The notes under the pieces: model-generated | The model's input: the letters and a program-made list of their open reading frames with translations, nothing else | What the model was told of the DNA's origin: nothing | Database searches by the model: none | Assembly: GCA_905234645.1 (NCBI GenBank) | Contig: CAJOIS010000009.1 | Coordinates: 1-64,000 of the forward strand | Reading direction: 5' to 3' | From: an uncultured Bacteroidales bacterium | Lineage (GTDB): Bacteria; Bacteroidota; Bacteroidia; Bacteroidales; F082 | DNA length: 64,000 nt | Made by a program: the position numbers and the translations under genes | Part shown: positions 18,117 to 27,589 of the stretch, piece after piece | Position numbering within the stretch: position 1 is the stretch's first letter | Layout: every line of letters begins with the position of its first letter

Positions 18117-19580
18117 TTAGGGCGCAAGTTCGGTTGTTTCTGCCAAATAAGCCCCTACTTTATTAATGCACAAAGTACCCTTAAAGACTTTAAACCTGAT
18201 TCTTAATTTATCAGCCTTAACCGACTGGAAACGAACAAGTCGCTTGTAACCGACGGTGGTCGTTGGCTCGTTCACTTCGATGGGTAACCATTTACCATTA
18301 AAGTAATAATCCAAATAAAATGCATCAACATTCTGTCCCAAAGGAATATACTCTTGTAAAAGAAAGCGGTTAAAAGCGGTAGTTTTCGGAAAATCGAAGA
18401 TAAGTTCGGCTTGATGGACGCCGTCTTCCGTCGCCCAGTATTTGGTGTAGTCCTCATTCAACACGTGCTTCGGTCCGAACCGCCATGAACGGGTGTTGCT
18501 AGCTGATACCTTGCAACCTTTCAACAAGTTGTCGGCAAATTCCTTTTGCAGCTTCTGATGCCATTGCACGGCATTGGCCGAATCGATGCTCGGGATCCTA
18601 CCCTCTTGATTCACAGGGAAATTGAGCAGCAGGTTGGCATTATGGCCTACACTCTGGTAATACAAATCCATCAGTTGATCCACGGTTTTCACCAGGCTGT
18701 CTTCGCTGGCATGGTAGAACCAACCCGGACGAATGGAGACATCCACCTCGGCGGGCAGCCATGCCTCGCCATCACGATAGCCTTGTTGCAAAGCCTTAGT
18801 GTCGTTAAGCGATTCAAAATCAGTTTTGTACATACACCATTGCGTGGCACCAGCCTTGCCTTCTTCGTTGCCAATCCAACGCAGCGTAGGCACCGTGCCG
18901 CCGAAAATACTCGCCTCGGGACAGTATTTCCACACAATGTCCCTTGCTTTCTCGTAATTGTAATACTTCTCCGCGATGATGGAACGAATGTCATCGGCAC
19001 CGCCATACCAGCCCGTGCCGCCGTTAGCGCCATCAAACCAGAACTCGAACAAAGGTCCATAATTACTCACAAGTTCCTCAATCTGACGGTGATAGATGTC
19101 GACATAGCCTTGGTAACCATACTCGGCACAATTGCGGTCCCAAGGCGAGAGATACAGCCCAAACTTCAGTCCGTGCTTCTTGCAAACCTCCGCCAGTTCC
19201 TTGACCAAATCTCCTTCCCCTTTTTTGTAATGGGTGTTCCTAATACAATAGTCCGTTGTCTCGGTCGGCCAGAGGCAGAAACCGTCGTGGTGCTTCGCGG
19301 TGAGGATCACGCCTTTCATGCCAGCGGCTTTCAAAGTCAAAACCCATTGCTCGCAGTCCAGATTTGTGGGATTGAAAGTATAGGATGGCGTGTTGCCAAA
19401 GCCCCATTCCATATCATTGAAGGTATTCAGACCGAAATGGATAAAGGCATAGGTTTCAAGCTGTTGCCATTCCAACTGTTGGGGTGTCGGAACAGGTTGG
19501 CTTGGCTCAGGACGATGGGCGCAGGAGGCCAAAGCCAGGCTTGCCAAAACAATATAAGTTGCCGCTTTACGCATAAGCAT
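18117..19580 (-). CDS. GH29 alpha-L-fucosidase, lipoprotein, with C-terminal F5/8-type domain
   Basis: WFGHFGLNTF-like region, AKHHDGFCLWPTETTDYCI, LYLSPWDRN; lipobox LASCAH. Confidence 0.9.
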   Translation of the reverse strand: MLMRKAATYIVLASLALASCAHRPEPSQPVPTPQQLEWQQLETYAFIHFGLNTFNDMEWGFGNTPSYTFNPTNLDCEQWVLTLKAAGMKGVILTAKHHDGFCLWPTETTDYCIRNTHYKKGEGDLVKELAEVCKKHGLKFGLYLSPWDRNCAEYGYQGYVDIYHRQIEELVSNYGPLFEFWFDGANGGTGWYGGADDIRSIIAEKYYNYEKARDIVWKYCPEASIFGGTVPTLRWIGNEEGKAGATQWCMYKTDFESLNDTKALQQGYRDGEAWLPAEVDVSIRPGWFYHASEDSLVKTVDQLMDLYYQSVGHNANLLLNFPVNQEGRIPSIDSANAVQWHQKLQKEFADNLLKGCKVSASNTRSWRFGPKHVLNEDYTKYWATEDGVHQAELIFDFPKTTAFNRFLLQEYIPLGQNVDAFYLDYYFNGKWLPIEVNEPTTTVGYKRLVRFQSVKADKLRIRFKVFKGTLCINKVGAYLAETTELAP

Positions 19581-19668
19581 CAAATTTTCCACAAAAATAG
19601 AAAAATTCAACCCTTACAACCGATTTTTTTAGTAATTTGCGCCCAAATTGAACAAACATTTTGCATCT

Positions 19669-20814
19669 ATGACCATTGAAGAATTGAAATCCGTTTTCAA
19701 ACAACGCTTTGATAACGAGGGCGTTCTATATACCTCGCCCGGACGCGTCAACCTGATTGGAGAGCATACCGACTACAATGGTGGCTATGTCTTCCCCGGC
19801 GCCATCGACAAAGGCATCTACGCCTGCATCCGCCTCAACGGCACCGACAAGGTCCGTGCCTACTCCGCTGACTATGATGCCTATAGCGAGTTCGGCCTCA
19901 ACGAAGAGGACAAACCCAACGAGCCATGGGCACGCTATATCTTCGGCGTGTGCCGCGAGATCCAGAAGCGCGGCTATAAGGTCGCAGGCTTCGACACCGC
20001 CTTCTTCGGCAACGTGCCGCTCGGTGCGGGCATGTCGTCGTCGGCCGCCTTGGAGAGCACCTTTGCCTTCGCCCTCAACGACTTGCTGAACCTCAACATC
20101 GACAAGTTCGAGTTGGCCCGTATCGGTCAATCCACCGAGCACAACTACTGCGGCGTGAAGTGTGGCATCATGGACCAGTTCGCCTCGCTCTTCGGCAAGG
20201 CGGGCCACCTGATGCGCCTCAACTGCGCCACGATGGAGTTCGAGTATTTCCCCTTCAACCCCAAGGGCTACAAGGTGGTGTTGTTGGACACCGTCGTGAA
20301 ACACGAACTGGCATCCTCTGCATACAACCGCCGCCGTGAATCCTGCGAGAACGCCTGCGCCCACATCGCCAAGAAGCATCCCGAGGTGAAGTATCTGAGC
20401 GACGCCACTATGGCCATGCTCAATGAAATAGATGTTGAAATCCCCGCCGAGGATTACATGCGCGCGGAGTATGTCATCGGTGAGAAGCAGCGCGTCCTCG
20501 ACGTGTGCAACGCCTTGGAGCGAGGTGACTATGAGACCGTCGGTGACCGCATGTACGGTACGCACTACGGCATGAGCAAGCTCTACGAAGTGAGCTGCGA
20601 GGAACTGGACTACCTCAACGACATCGCCAAGGAATTTGGCGTGACCGGTTCCCGCGTGATGGGCGGCGGCTTCGGTGGCTGCACCATCAACCTGGTGAAG
20701 GAAAACCTTTATGATGCCTTCATTACCACGGCAAAGGAGAAATTCAATGCCAAATTCGGACATGAACCAAAGATTTATGATGTCGTGATATCTGATGGCG
20801 CTAGGAAATTGTAA
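19669..20814 (+). CDS. galK: Galactokinase
   Basis: TSPGRVNLIGEHTDYNGGYVFPGAID; PLGAGMSSSAALE; VMGGGFGGCTI. Confidence 0.95.
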   Translation: MTIEELKSVFKQRFDNEGVLYTSPGRVNLIGEHTDYNGGYVFPGAIDKGIYACIRLNGTDKVRAYSADYDAYSEFGLNEEDKPNEPWARYIFGVCREIQKRGYKVAGFDTAFFGNVPLGAGMSSSAALESTFAFALNDLLNLNIDKFELARIGQSTEHNYCGVKCGIMDQFASLFGKAGHLMRLNCATMEFEYFPFNPKGYKVVLLDTVVKHELASSAYNRRRESCENACAHIAKKHPEVKYLSDATMAMLNEIDVEIPAEDYMRAEYVIGEKQRVLDVCNALERGDYETVGDRMYGTHYGMSKLYEVSCEELDYLNDIAKEFGVTGSRVMGGGFGGCTINLVKENLYDAFITTAKEKFNAKFGHEPKIYDVVISDGARKL

Positions 20815-20816
20815 AA

Positions 20817-20877
20817 TGTAGGGGCGGACCCATGTGTCCGCCCATTCAACGGGCAGACACGCAGGTCTGCCCCTACA
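20817..20877. repeat. Inverted repeat TGTAGGGGCGGACCCATGTGTCCGCCC / GGGCAGACACGCAGGTCTGCCCCTACA
   Basis: 61-bp near-palindrome between galK and the nucleotidyltransferase. Confidence 0.9.
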
Positions 20878-20911
20878 AATAAACGATTAAACAAATAAAC
20901 AATTCAACATA

Positions 20912-21791
20912 ATGAAACCAACCCTATTAGTATTAGCCGCAGGCATGGGTTCCAGATACGGTGCCCTGAAGCAGATGGATGGCGTCGGCCCGAACAACGA
21001 AGCCATTCTCGACTATTCCATTTTCGACGCCAAGCGCGCCGGCTTCGGCAAGGTGGTCTTCGTCATCCGCGAGGACTTCGCCGAGGCGTTCATACGGCAT
21101 CCCCGTTGAATATGTCTACCAATCCCTCGACAAGCTGCCGGAGGGCTTCAGCGTCCCCGAAGGTCGCGTGAAACCCTGGGGCACCTGCCACGCCGTTCTG
21201 ATGGCCAAGGACGTGATCCACGAGCCTTTTGCCGCCATCAACGCCGATGACTTCTATGGCAAGGAAGCCTACGAGGTGCTGGCCAAGTATCTCATGGAAT
21301 GTGAAGGCAAGACGGGCGCCTACAGCATGGTGGCCTACAAGCTGCGCAACACCATGTCGGACTTCGGCACGGTCTCACGCGGCATCTGCACCGCCGATGC
21401 GGAAGGACATTTGCAAACCATCGTCGAGCGCACGGCCATCGGTCACACCGAAGACGGCGGCGCGGCCTACACCGACGAGACGGGCAGCCATCCGTTGGAT
21501 ATGGACTCGCTCGTTTCCATGAACTTCTTCGGCTTCACGCCTGACTTCTTCGAGTATTCTGAGAAGGGCTTCGTCGAGTTCCTGAAAGGTCCTGCCCAGA
21601 CCAACATCAAGGCCGAGTTCTTCATCCCGCTGATGGTCAACCAAAGCATCAACGACGGCACAGCGAAACTGAGAGTGCTGTCGAGCAACGCCTCATGGTT
21701 CGGCGTCACCTACAAGGAAGACAAGCCCGACGTAATGCGCAAAATCCGCGAGTTGATTGAAAAGGGCGTGTATCCGAATAATTTATGGTAA
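20912..21791 (+). pseudogene. NDP-sugar nucleotidyltransferase, frame disrupted
   Basis: MKPTLLVLAAGMGSRYGALKQMDGVGPNNEAILDYSIFDA...REDFAEAF then frame change to GIPVEYVYQSLDKLPEGFSVPEGR... near 21100. Confidence 0.85.
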
Positions 21792-21792
21792 G

Positions 21793-21883
21793 TATTATTG
21801 GACACGAGACTTCGAGACACGAGACGCGAGACGGTGGTTTTGTCCCGCGTCCCGCAGTCCCGTGTCCCGTGTCAAAATAATAA
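21793..21883. repeat. Inverted repeat of GACACGAGAC / GTCCCGTGTC units
   Basis: GGACACGAGACttcgagACACGAGACGCGAGAC ... GTCCCGCGTCCCGcaGTCCCGTGTCCCGTGTC. Confidence 0.8.
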
Positions 21884-21886
21884 ACT

Positions 21887-22942
21887 ATGAACATAGAAGT
21901 AAAAACCTGGGGCAAAACCCCTGACAATAAAGACATCAAGCTCTACACCCTGACCAACGCCAATGGCATTAAGGTGCAGCTGAGCGACATCGGTGCGGGC
22001 ATCGTGAGCATCGTCACACCCGACCGCAACGGCCACATGGACGACATCGTGCTGGGCTATCCCAACGCCACCGACTACTATGGTGACGGTCCCTGCGCGG
22101 GCAAGACGCCAGGTCGTTTCGCCAACCGCATCGCCAACGGTCGCTTTACGATGGACGATAAGGAATATCAACTTGAGCTGAACACGGGCGACGGCAAGCA
22201 CCACCTCCACGGCGGCAGCATCGGCTTCGCCAACCAGAAATGGGCCAGCCGCATCAATGGTGAGAACATAGTGTTCACCTACCTCTCGGCCGACGGCGAG
22301 GCGGGCTATCCCGCAGAGCTGGTGACCAAGGTGTACTACACCCTCAACGACGAAAACGAGCTGAACATCCGCTTCTGCGCCTATTCGTCTGACAAGACCA
22401 TCATCAACCTGACCAACCACACCTATTTCAACCTGAAAGGCGAAGGCAACGGCGATATCCTCGACCACAAGCTGCATTTGAATGCCTCGCGTTTTCTGCC
22501 CGCCACTAACGAGCTGATTACCACTGGTGAGATGGCCCCCGTAACTGACACCCCGATGGACTTCACTCAAGCCAAGCCGATTGGTCGTGACATCAAGGAA
22601 GCCTTCCCTGACCTCATTAATGGCAAGGGCTACGACAGCTGCTGGGTCATCGACGGCGTGGAAAAGGACAAGCTCTCGTTGGCCGCCGAGCTCTCACACG
22701 AGGGCGTGGGGCGCATGGTGAAGATCTACACCACCCAGCCTGGCGTGCAGGTCTACACCGGCAACTGGCTCTCGGGTTGTCCCAAAGGCAAAAACGGCCA
22801 TATCTACGAAGACTATTCAGGTGTCGCCTTGGAGTGCCAAGGTCTCCCCGACTCACCCAACAAGCCTAACTTCCCCAACACCTTCCTGCGTGCTGGAGAA
22901 GAATACAGCGAAACCATCATCTTCAAATTCTCAACCATATAA
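21887..22942 (+). CDS. galM: Aldose 1-epimerase
   Basis: GAGIVSIVTPDRNGHMDDIVLGY; NLTNHTYFNLKGEG. Confidence 0.95.
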   Translation: MNIEVKTWGKTPDNKDIKLYTLTNANGIKVQLSDIGAGIVSIVTPDRNGHMDDIVLGYPNATDYYGDGPCAGKTPGRFANRIANGRFTMDDKEYQLELNTGDGKHHLHGGSIGFANQKWASRINGENIVFTYLSADGEAGYPAELVTKVYYTLNDENELNIRFCAYSSDKTIINLTNHTYFNLKGEGNGDILDHKLHLNASRFLPATNELITTGEMAPVTDTPMDFTQAKPIGRDIKEAFPDLINGKGYDSCWVIDGVEKDKLSLAAELSHEGVGRMVKIYTTQPGVQVYTGNWLSGCPKGKNGHIYEDYSGVALECQGLPDSPNKPNFPNTFLRAGEEYSETIIFKFSTI

Positions 22943-22982
22943 TTTTTAAATCTTTGAATTTTAAATCTTTAAATCCAAAATA

Positions 22983-24272
22983 ATGAGTACAAAAACTAAA
23001 CAATGGGGCGCCATCATCGTGATGATTGCCCTATTCGCCATGATTGCCTTCGTGACCAACCTCTGTTCACCTATGGCCGTCATCGTGAAGAACCAATTCG
23101 GTGCTAGCAACTTTCTGTCGCAAATCGGCAACTACGGTAACTTTATCGCCTATCTCGTCATGGGTATTCCCTCTGGCATGCTCATCAAGAAGTTCGGCTA
23201 TAAGAAGACCGCGTTGATAGCCCTTGCGGTAGGTATCGTCGGTATCCTCGTGCAGTGGGCCAGCGGTAGGCTAGGCTTTGGCGTCTACCTCATCGGTGCT
23301 TTCATCGCCGGCTTCTGCATGTGCATGTTGAATACTGTCGTCAACCCGATGCTGAACCTCCTCGGTGGTGGCGGCAACAAAGGCAACCAACTCATCCAAA
23401 TCGGTGGCGTTTTCAACTCGGCCGCTGCCGTGGCGGTCTACATCCTCATGGGCGCCCTTATCGGCGAGGCTACCAAGGCCAAAATTTCCGATGCCACCCC
23501 TGCCCTGTTGATAGCATTGGCCATCTTTGTCATCGGCTTCATCGTCATCCTCTTCACCAAGATTGAAGAGCCACAACAACCCGTTGAGGTGAAGTCGGAA
23601 GTGAAGGACAAATACAGCGCCTTCTCGTTCCGTCACTTCAAGCTCGGCATCTTGGCCATCTTCCTCTATGGTGGCATCGAAGTGGGTACACCAACCTATA
23701 TCCTGCAGTATTTGACCTCCGAGCCCACTGCGGCTACGCCAGGTCTTGGCATGAGCGGCACCATCGCTGGCCTCATCGTGGCCGTCTATTGGCTGATGAT
23801 GCTTGTTGGTCGTTTCATCGGTGGCGCCATCGGCGGCAAGGTGTCATCGAAAGCCATGGTGACAACGGTTTCCATTGCAGCCATCGCTTTGGTGTTGTTC
23901 GGCATGTTTGCCCCGACCACTTGGCAGGTCAATGTGCCTGGCATCGACTGGGCTAACCTGAAGCTCATCTGGGCTGAAGTGCCCGTCGGCATCTTCGCCT
24001 TCATCCTTGTAGGCCTGTGCACTTCGGTGATGTGGGGCGCCATCTTCAACCTCGCCACGGAAGGCTTGGGCAAGTACACCGCCATCGCTTCGGGTGCCTT
24101 CATGACCATGGTATTCGGCTTCGCCATCATGGTGGGTTTGCAAGGCCTCGTCGCCGACTGGACGGGCAGCTACATGACCAGCTACGTTGTCGTGCTGTTC
24201 TGCGCCGCATACATCCTCTTCTACGCCCTTGTGGGTTCGAAGAACGTCAATAAGGACATTCCTGTAGACTGA
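22983..24272 (+). CDS. MFS sugar transporter (FucP-like)
   Basis: 12-TM-like hydrophobic protein in fucose/galactose cluster. Confidence 0.8.
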   Translation: MSTKTKQWGAIIVMIALFAMIAFVTNLCSPMAVIVKNQFGASNFLSQIGNYGNFIAYLVMGIPSGMLIKKFGYKKTALIALAVGIVGILVQWASGRLGFGVYLIGAFIAGFCMCMLNTVVNPMLNLLGGGGNKGNQLIQIGGVFNSAAAVAVYILMGALIGEATKAKISDATPALLIALAIFVIGFIVILFTKIEEPQQPVEVKSEVKDKYSAFSFRHFKLGILAIFLYGGIEVGTPTYILQYLTSEPTAATPGLGMSGTIAGLIVAVYWLMMLVGRFIGGAIGGKVSSKAMVTTVSIAAIALVLFGMFAPTTWQVNVPGIDWANLKLIWAEVPVGIFAFILVGLCTSVMWGAIFNLATEGLGKYTAIASGAFMTMVFGFAIMVGLQGLVADWTGSYMTSYVVVLFCAAYILFYALVGSKNVNKDIPVD

Positions 24273-25555
24273 TGTTCAAGAAGTTACTTGGAACAGGAGC
24301 AGCTAGGGTGGTCAATGTGCTGACGCAGTTGGCCACCCTCATCATGGGCACCAAGTTTCTCGGTGCCGTGGAATGGGGCACGGCCTTCATCGCGCAGACC
24401 GATATTACCTTTTTGTTGATTGGCATCGAGCTTATCGCCGGCAGTGGACTGGTGTATTTCACACCACGCAAGAAACTTAACACGCTGATGTCGATTTCTT
24501 ACGGTTGGATTGGTGCCGTCATGCTGCTTTACCTGCTGCTGTTCCAAGTATTCTCCTTCTTCCCTACATTTTACCATTACATCGTCCCTGAAGGCTATGC
24601 TTGGCTCGTCCTGTTGATGACCTTTGTCTACAGCCTGCACGAGTTCAACCTCAACCATGCCCTTGGAAAAGAGAAAGTTGCAACATATAACTGGCTGTTT
24701 CTCATCCAGATACTTACCCAAGTCTCCATGATGGCAGTGTTCATCTTCGCCTTGAATTTGAGGACGGCCAAAGCCCTGCTCTACTCACAACTTTGCGGTT
24801 ATAGCCTCGCCTTGGTCATTGGCTGGATTCTGCTGCTACCCAACCTGAAACATGAGGAACGTGAACCCTTGAAAGACAGCTTGAAAGAAATGCTACATTA
24901 CGGGGCATTCTTGCAACTCTCCACATTGGTCAGTACGCTGAACAAACGTTTGAGCCTCTATCTGTTGAACACGCACTGCGACGACAAATCCATCGGCGTG
25001 TATGCCTCGGGAACACAGGTCACGGAAGGTGTGAACATCGTGGGACAGAGTATCGGCTTGGTGGAGTTTTCCGCTTTGAGCAACACCGAAAAAGCGCAAC
25101 GCGCCGCATTGCTCACCTTGCGTTTCATGAAGCTCGCAGTTCTGTTGACCTTCACTGCTCTGTTGGTGATTTGCCTGCTTCCGACATCCTTCTTTGAATG
25201 GGTTTTTTCAGGTGAATTTGCCGATATTCGCCCTGTCATCCTTTTGATGGCGCCAGGCATTGTGTTTTTCTCCGCGCACACCGTTCTGGCCAACTATTTC
25301 TCCGGCACAGGCAAGCCGAAATACAACCTCTACGCCTCCCTCATCGGGCTTTCTGTCACCTTGGTTTCAGCATTCATTTTGATTCCACGGTTGGGCATTC
25401 GTGGTGCAGCCATCACCACCACACTGACCTACACGGCATTGTTCGTTTACCAATGGATTGTGTTCCATCGCCTGACGGGAAGTAAACTGAGACAGCTTGT
25501 GATTACCAAAGACGACTTGGTGTGGGCTACCACCGAAATCAAGCAGTTGTTTTAA
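24272..25555 (+). CDS. Polysaccharide biosynthesis/flippase-like membrane protein
   Basis: Multi-TM, MVF/Wzx-like; starts at last base of the MFS gene. Confidence 0.75.
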   Translation: MFKKLLGTGAARVVNVLTQLATLIMGTKFLGAVEWGTAFIAQTDITFLLIGIELIAGSGLVYFTPRKKLNTLMSISYGWIGAVMLLYLLLFQVFSFFPTFYHYIVPEGYAWLVLLMTFVYSLHEFNLNHALGKEKVATYNWLFLIQILTQVSMMAVFIFALNLRTAKALLYSQLCGYSLALVIGWILLLPNLKHEEREPLKDSLKEMLHYGAFLQLSTLVSTLNKRLSLYLLNTHCDDKSIGVYASGTQVTEGVNIVGQSIGLVEFSALSNTEKAQRAALLTLRFMKLAVLLTFTALLVICLLPTSFFEWVFSGEFADIRPVILLMAPGIVFFSAHTVLANYFSGTGKPKYNLYASLIGLSVTLVSAFILIPRLGIRGAAITTTLTYTALFVYQWIVFHRLTGSKLRQLVITKDDLVWATTEIKQLF

Positions 25556-25564
25556 TTTTTTTCG

Positions 25565-25572
25565 TACCTTTG
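25565..25572 (+). promoter_or_regulatory. Putative -7 box TACCTTTG upstream of parE
   Basis: TAnnTTTG, 17 nt before ATG. Confidence 0.55.
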
Positions 25573-25588
25573 CAGAAATAAGATTTTT

Positions 25589-27517
25589 ATGAGCGAAATC
25601 AACGACGACGACATCTTCAACCCCAACGAAGACCCCATTCCAACCACTGAAAACTATAACGACGACAGCATCGTGCACCTTGAGGACATGGAGCACATCC
25701 GTCGCCGCCCGGGCATGTATATCGGCAAACTCGGTGACGGTGCCTCGCAGGACGACGGCATCTATGTGCTTATCAAAGAGGTGATTGACAACTCCATCGA
25801 CGAGTTTACCTCCGGCTTCGGCAGAAAAATCGAGGTGACCGTCAACAAGGCGGAGAAGAAAGTCAGCATCCGAGACTATGGCCGCGGTATCCCGTTGGGT
25901 AAGTTGAAAGAAGCCGTCTCGCAACTCAACACCGGTGCCAAATACGACAGCAAGGTGTTCCAGAAGTCCGTTGGTTTGAACGGTGTCGGTACCAAGGCCG
26001 TCAACGCGCTCTCGTCCTATTTCAAGGTGCAGGCTATCCGCGAGGGCAAGACGCGTATCGTGGAGTTCGCCCAAGGCAAAATGGTCAGCGACACGGGCAT
26101 CATCCCCTCCGACGGTGACACTGGCACTTTAACCGAGTTCATTCCTGACTCCGCATTATTCGGCAACTACCACTACGTTGATGAATACATAGAGAAGCGC
26201 ATCTGGAACTACGCCTACCTTAACCGTGGCTTAAGTCTGATATACAACGACAAGCGCTATTATTCCAAGAACGGCCTCCTTGACCTTTTGCAGAACAACA
26301 TGGAAGGCGAAGGTCTCTACCCCATCATCCATATCAAGGACGGCGACTTCGAGGCCGCTTTCACGCATGTCAACGGACAGTCGAGCGACTACTTCTATTC
26401 CTTCGTCAACGGACAGCATACCACCGAGGGCGGCACACACCAGTCTGCCTTCCGCGAGGGCTATGCCCGCGTGGTGCGCGAGTTTTACCAAAAGGAATAC
26501 GAGCCTGCCGACATCCGCCAGGGTTTGGTATGCGCCTTGTGCGTGAGAATTCAGGAGCCCGTCTTTGAGGCCCAAACGAAGACCAAGCTCGGCTCCACCC
26601 ACCTCGCCCCCAACAACCCCGACGGTAGCAACGACAGCCCCGTCTTGAAGACCTATGTTTTCGACATCCTGAAACGCCATTTGGACAATTACCTGCACAA
26701 GAACCCCGAAACGGTTAGTGTTTTGCAGGCGAAGATCCAAGCCAACGAAAAGGAACGCAAGGAGATTGCTGGTATCAAGAAAGCCGCCCGCGAGAGTGCG
26801 AAGAAAGTCAGCCTGAACAACCGCAAGCTCCGCGACTGCCGCATCCACCTCAACACGACCAACGAGAAGCGCCTCGAAAGTACCATCTTCATCACCGAGG
26901 GTGACTCCGCATCGGGAAGCATCACCAAGAGCCGCGACGTGCAGACCCAGGCCGTGTTCAGCCTGCGTGGTAAGCCGCTCAACTGCTTAGGCATGACCAA
27001 GAAAGTGTGCTACGAGAATGAGGAGTTCAACCTGCTGCAAGCCGCATTGAACATCGACGAGGACATCGAGAACCTGCGCTACAACAACATTGTGATTGCC
27101 ACTGATGCTGATGTGGATGGTATGCACATCCGCCTGCTGTTGCTCACCTTCTTCTTGCAGTTCTACCCCGACCTGGTGCGCAACGGCCATGTTTATATCT
27201 TGCAAACGCCGCTGTTCCGCGTCCGCAACAAGAAGGAGACATACTACTGTTACAACGACGAGGAACGCATTGCCGCAAAAGAAAAATGTGGCAAGCAGGC
27301 TGAAATCACACGATTCAAAGGTTTGGGCGAAATCTCCCCTGATGAATTTCGGGGCTTCATTGGTCCCAACATGCGCTTGGAGCCCGTCATCTTACGCTAT
27401 GACTTCGGCATCAAGGAACTACTGGAATACTACATGGGCAAGAACACCATGGAACGTCAAAAGTTCATCATCGACAATCTGAGGATTGAGGATGATTCGG
27501 AAATGGATAAGATGTAA
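25589..27517 (+). CDS. parE: DNA topoisomerase IV subunit B
   Basis: [52 protein letters not shown]. Confidence 0.9.
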   Translation: MSEINDDDIFNPNEDPIPTTENYNDDSIVHLEDMEHIRRRPGMYIGKLGDGASQDDGIYVLIKEVIDNSIDEFTSGFGRKIEVTVNKAEKKVSIRDYGRGIPLGKLKEAVSQLNTGAKYDSKVFQKSVGLNGVGTKAVNALSSYFKVQAIREGKTRIVEFAQGKMVSDTGIIPSDGDTGTLTEFIPDSALFGNYHYVDEYIEKRIWNYAYLNRGLSLIYNDKRYYSKNGLLDLLQNNMEGEGLYPIIHIKDGDFEAAFTHVNGQSSDYFYSFVNGQHTTEGGTHQSAFREGYARVVREFYQKEYEPADIRQGLVCALCVRIQEPVFEAQTKTKLGSTHLAPNNPDGSNDSPVLKTYVFDILKRHLDNYLHKNPETVSVLQAKIQANEKERKEIAGIKKAARESAKKVSLNNRKLRDCRIHLNTTNEKRLESTIFITEGDSASGSITKSRDVQTQAVFSLRGKPLNCLGMTKKVCYENEEFNLLQAALNIDEDIENLRYNNIVIATDADVDGMHIRLLLLTFFLQFYPDLVRNGHVYILQTPLFRVRNKKETYYCYNDEERIAAKEKCGKQAEITRFKGLGEISPDEFRGFIGPNMRLEPVILRYDFGIKELLEYYMGKNTMERQKFIIDNLRIEDDSEMDKM

Positions 27518-27556
27518 CGATTATTTCAGTTCTTCGGCCTTTCGACCCTTTGACAA

Positions 27557-27586
27557 GCTCAGGGACCTCAGGCTCAGGGACCTCAG
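27557..27586. repeat. Two tandem 15-bp units GCTCAGGGACCTCAG in a TTCGAC..GACAAGCTCAGG intergenic repeat
   Basis: Exact tandem duplication at 27557 and 27572. Confidence 0.85.
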
Positions 27587-27589
27587 GGT

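Noticed and set aside
18546-19679. 377-aa plus-strand ORF opposite the fucosidase
   Set aside because: Shadow ORF; GH29 motifs are on the minus strand.
19726-20763. 345-aa minus-strand ORF opposite galK
   Set aside because: Antisense ORF in a GC-rich coding region; galK on the plus strand has all family motifs.
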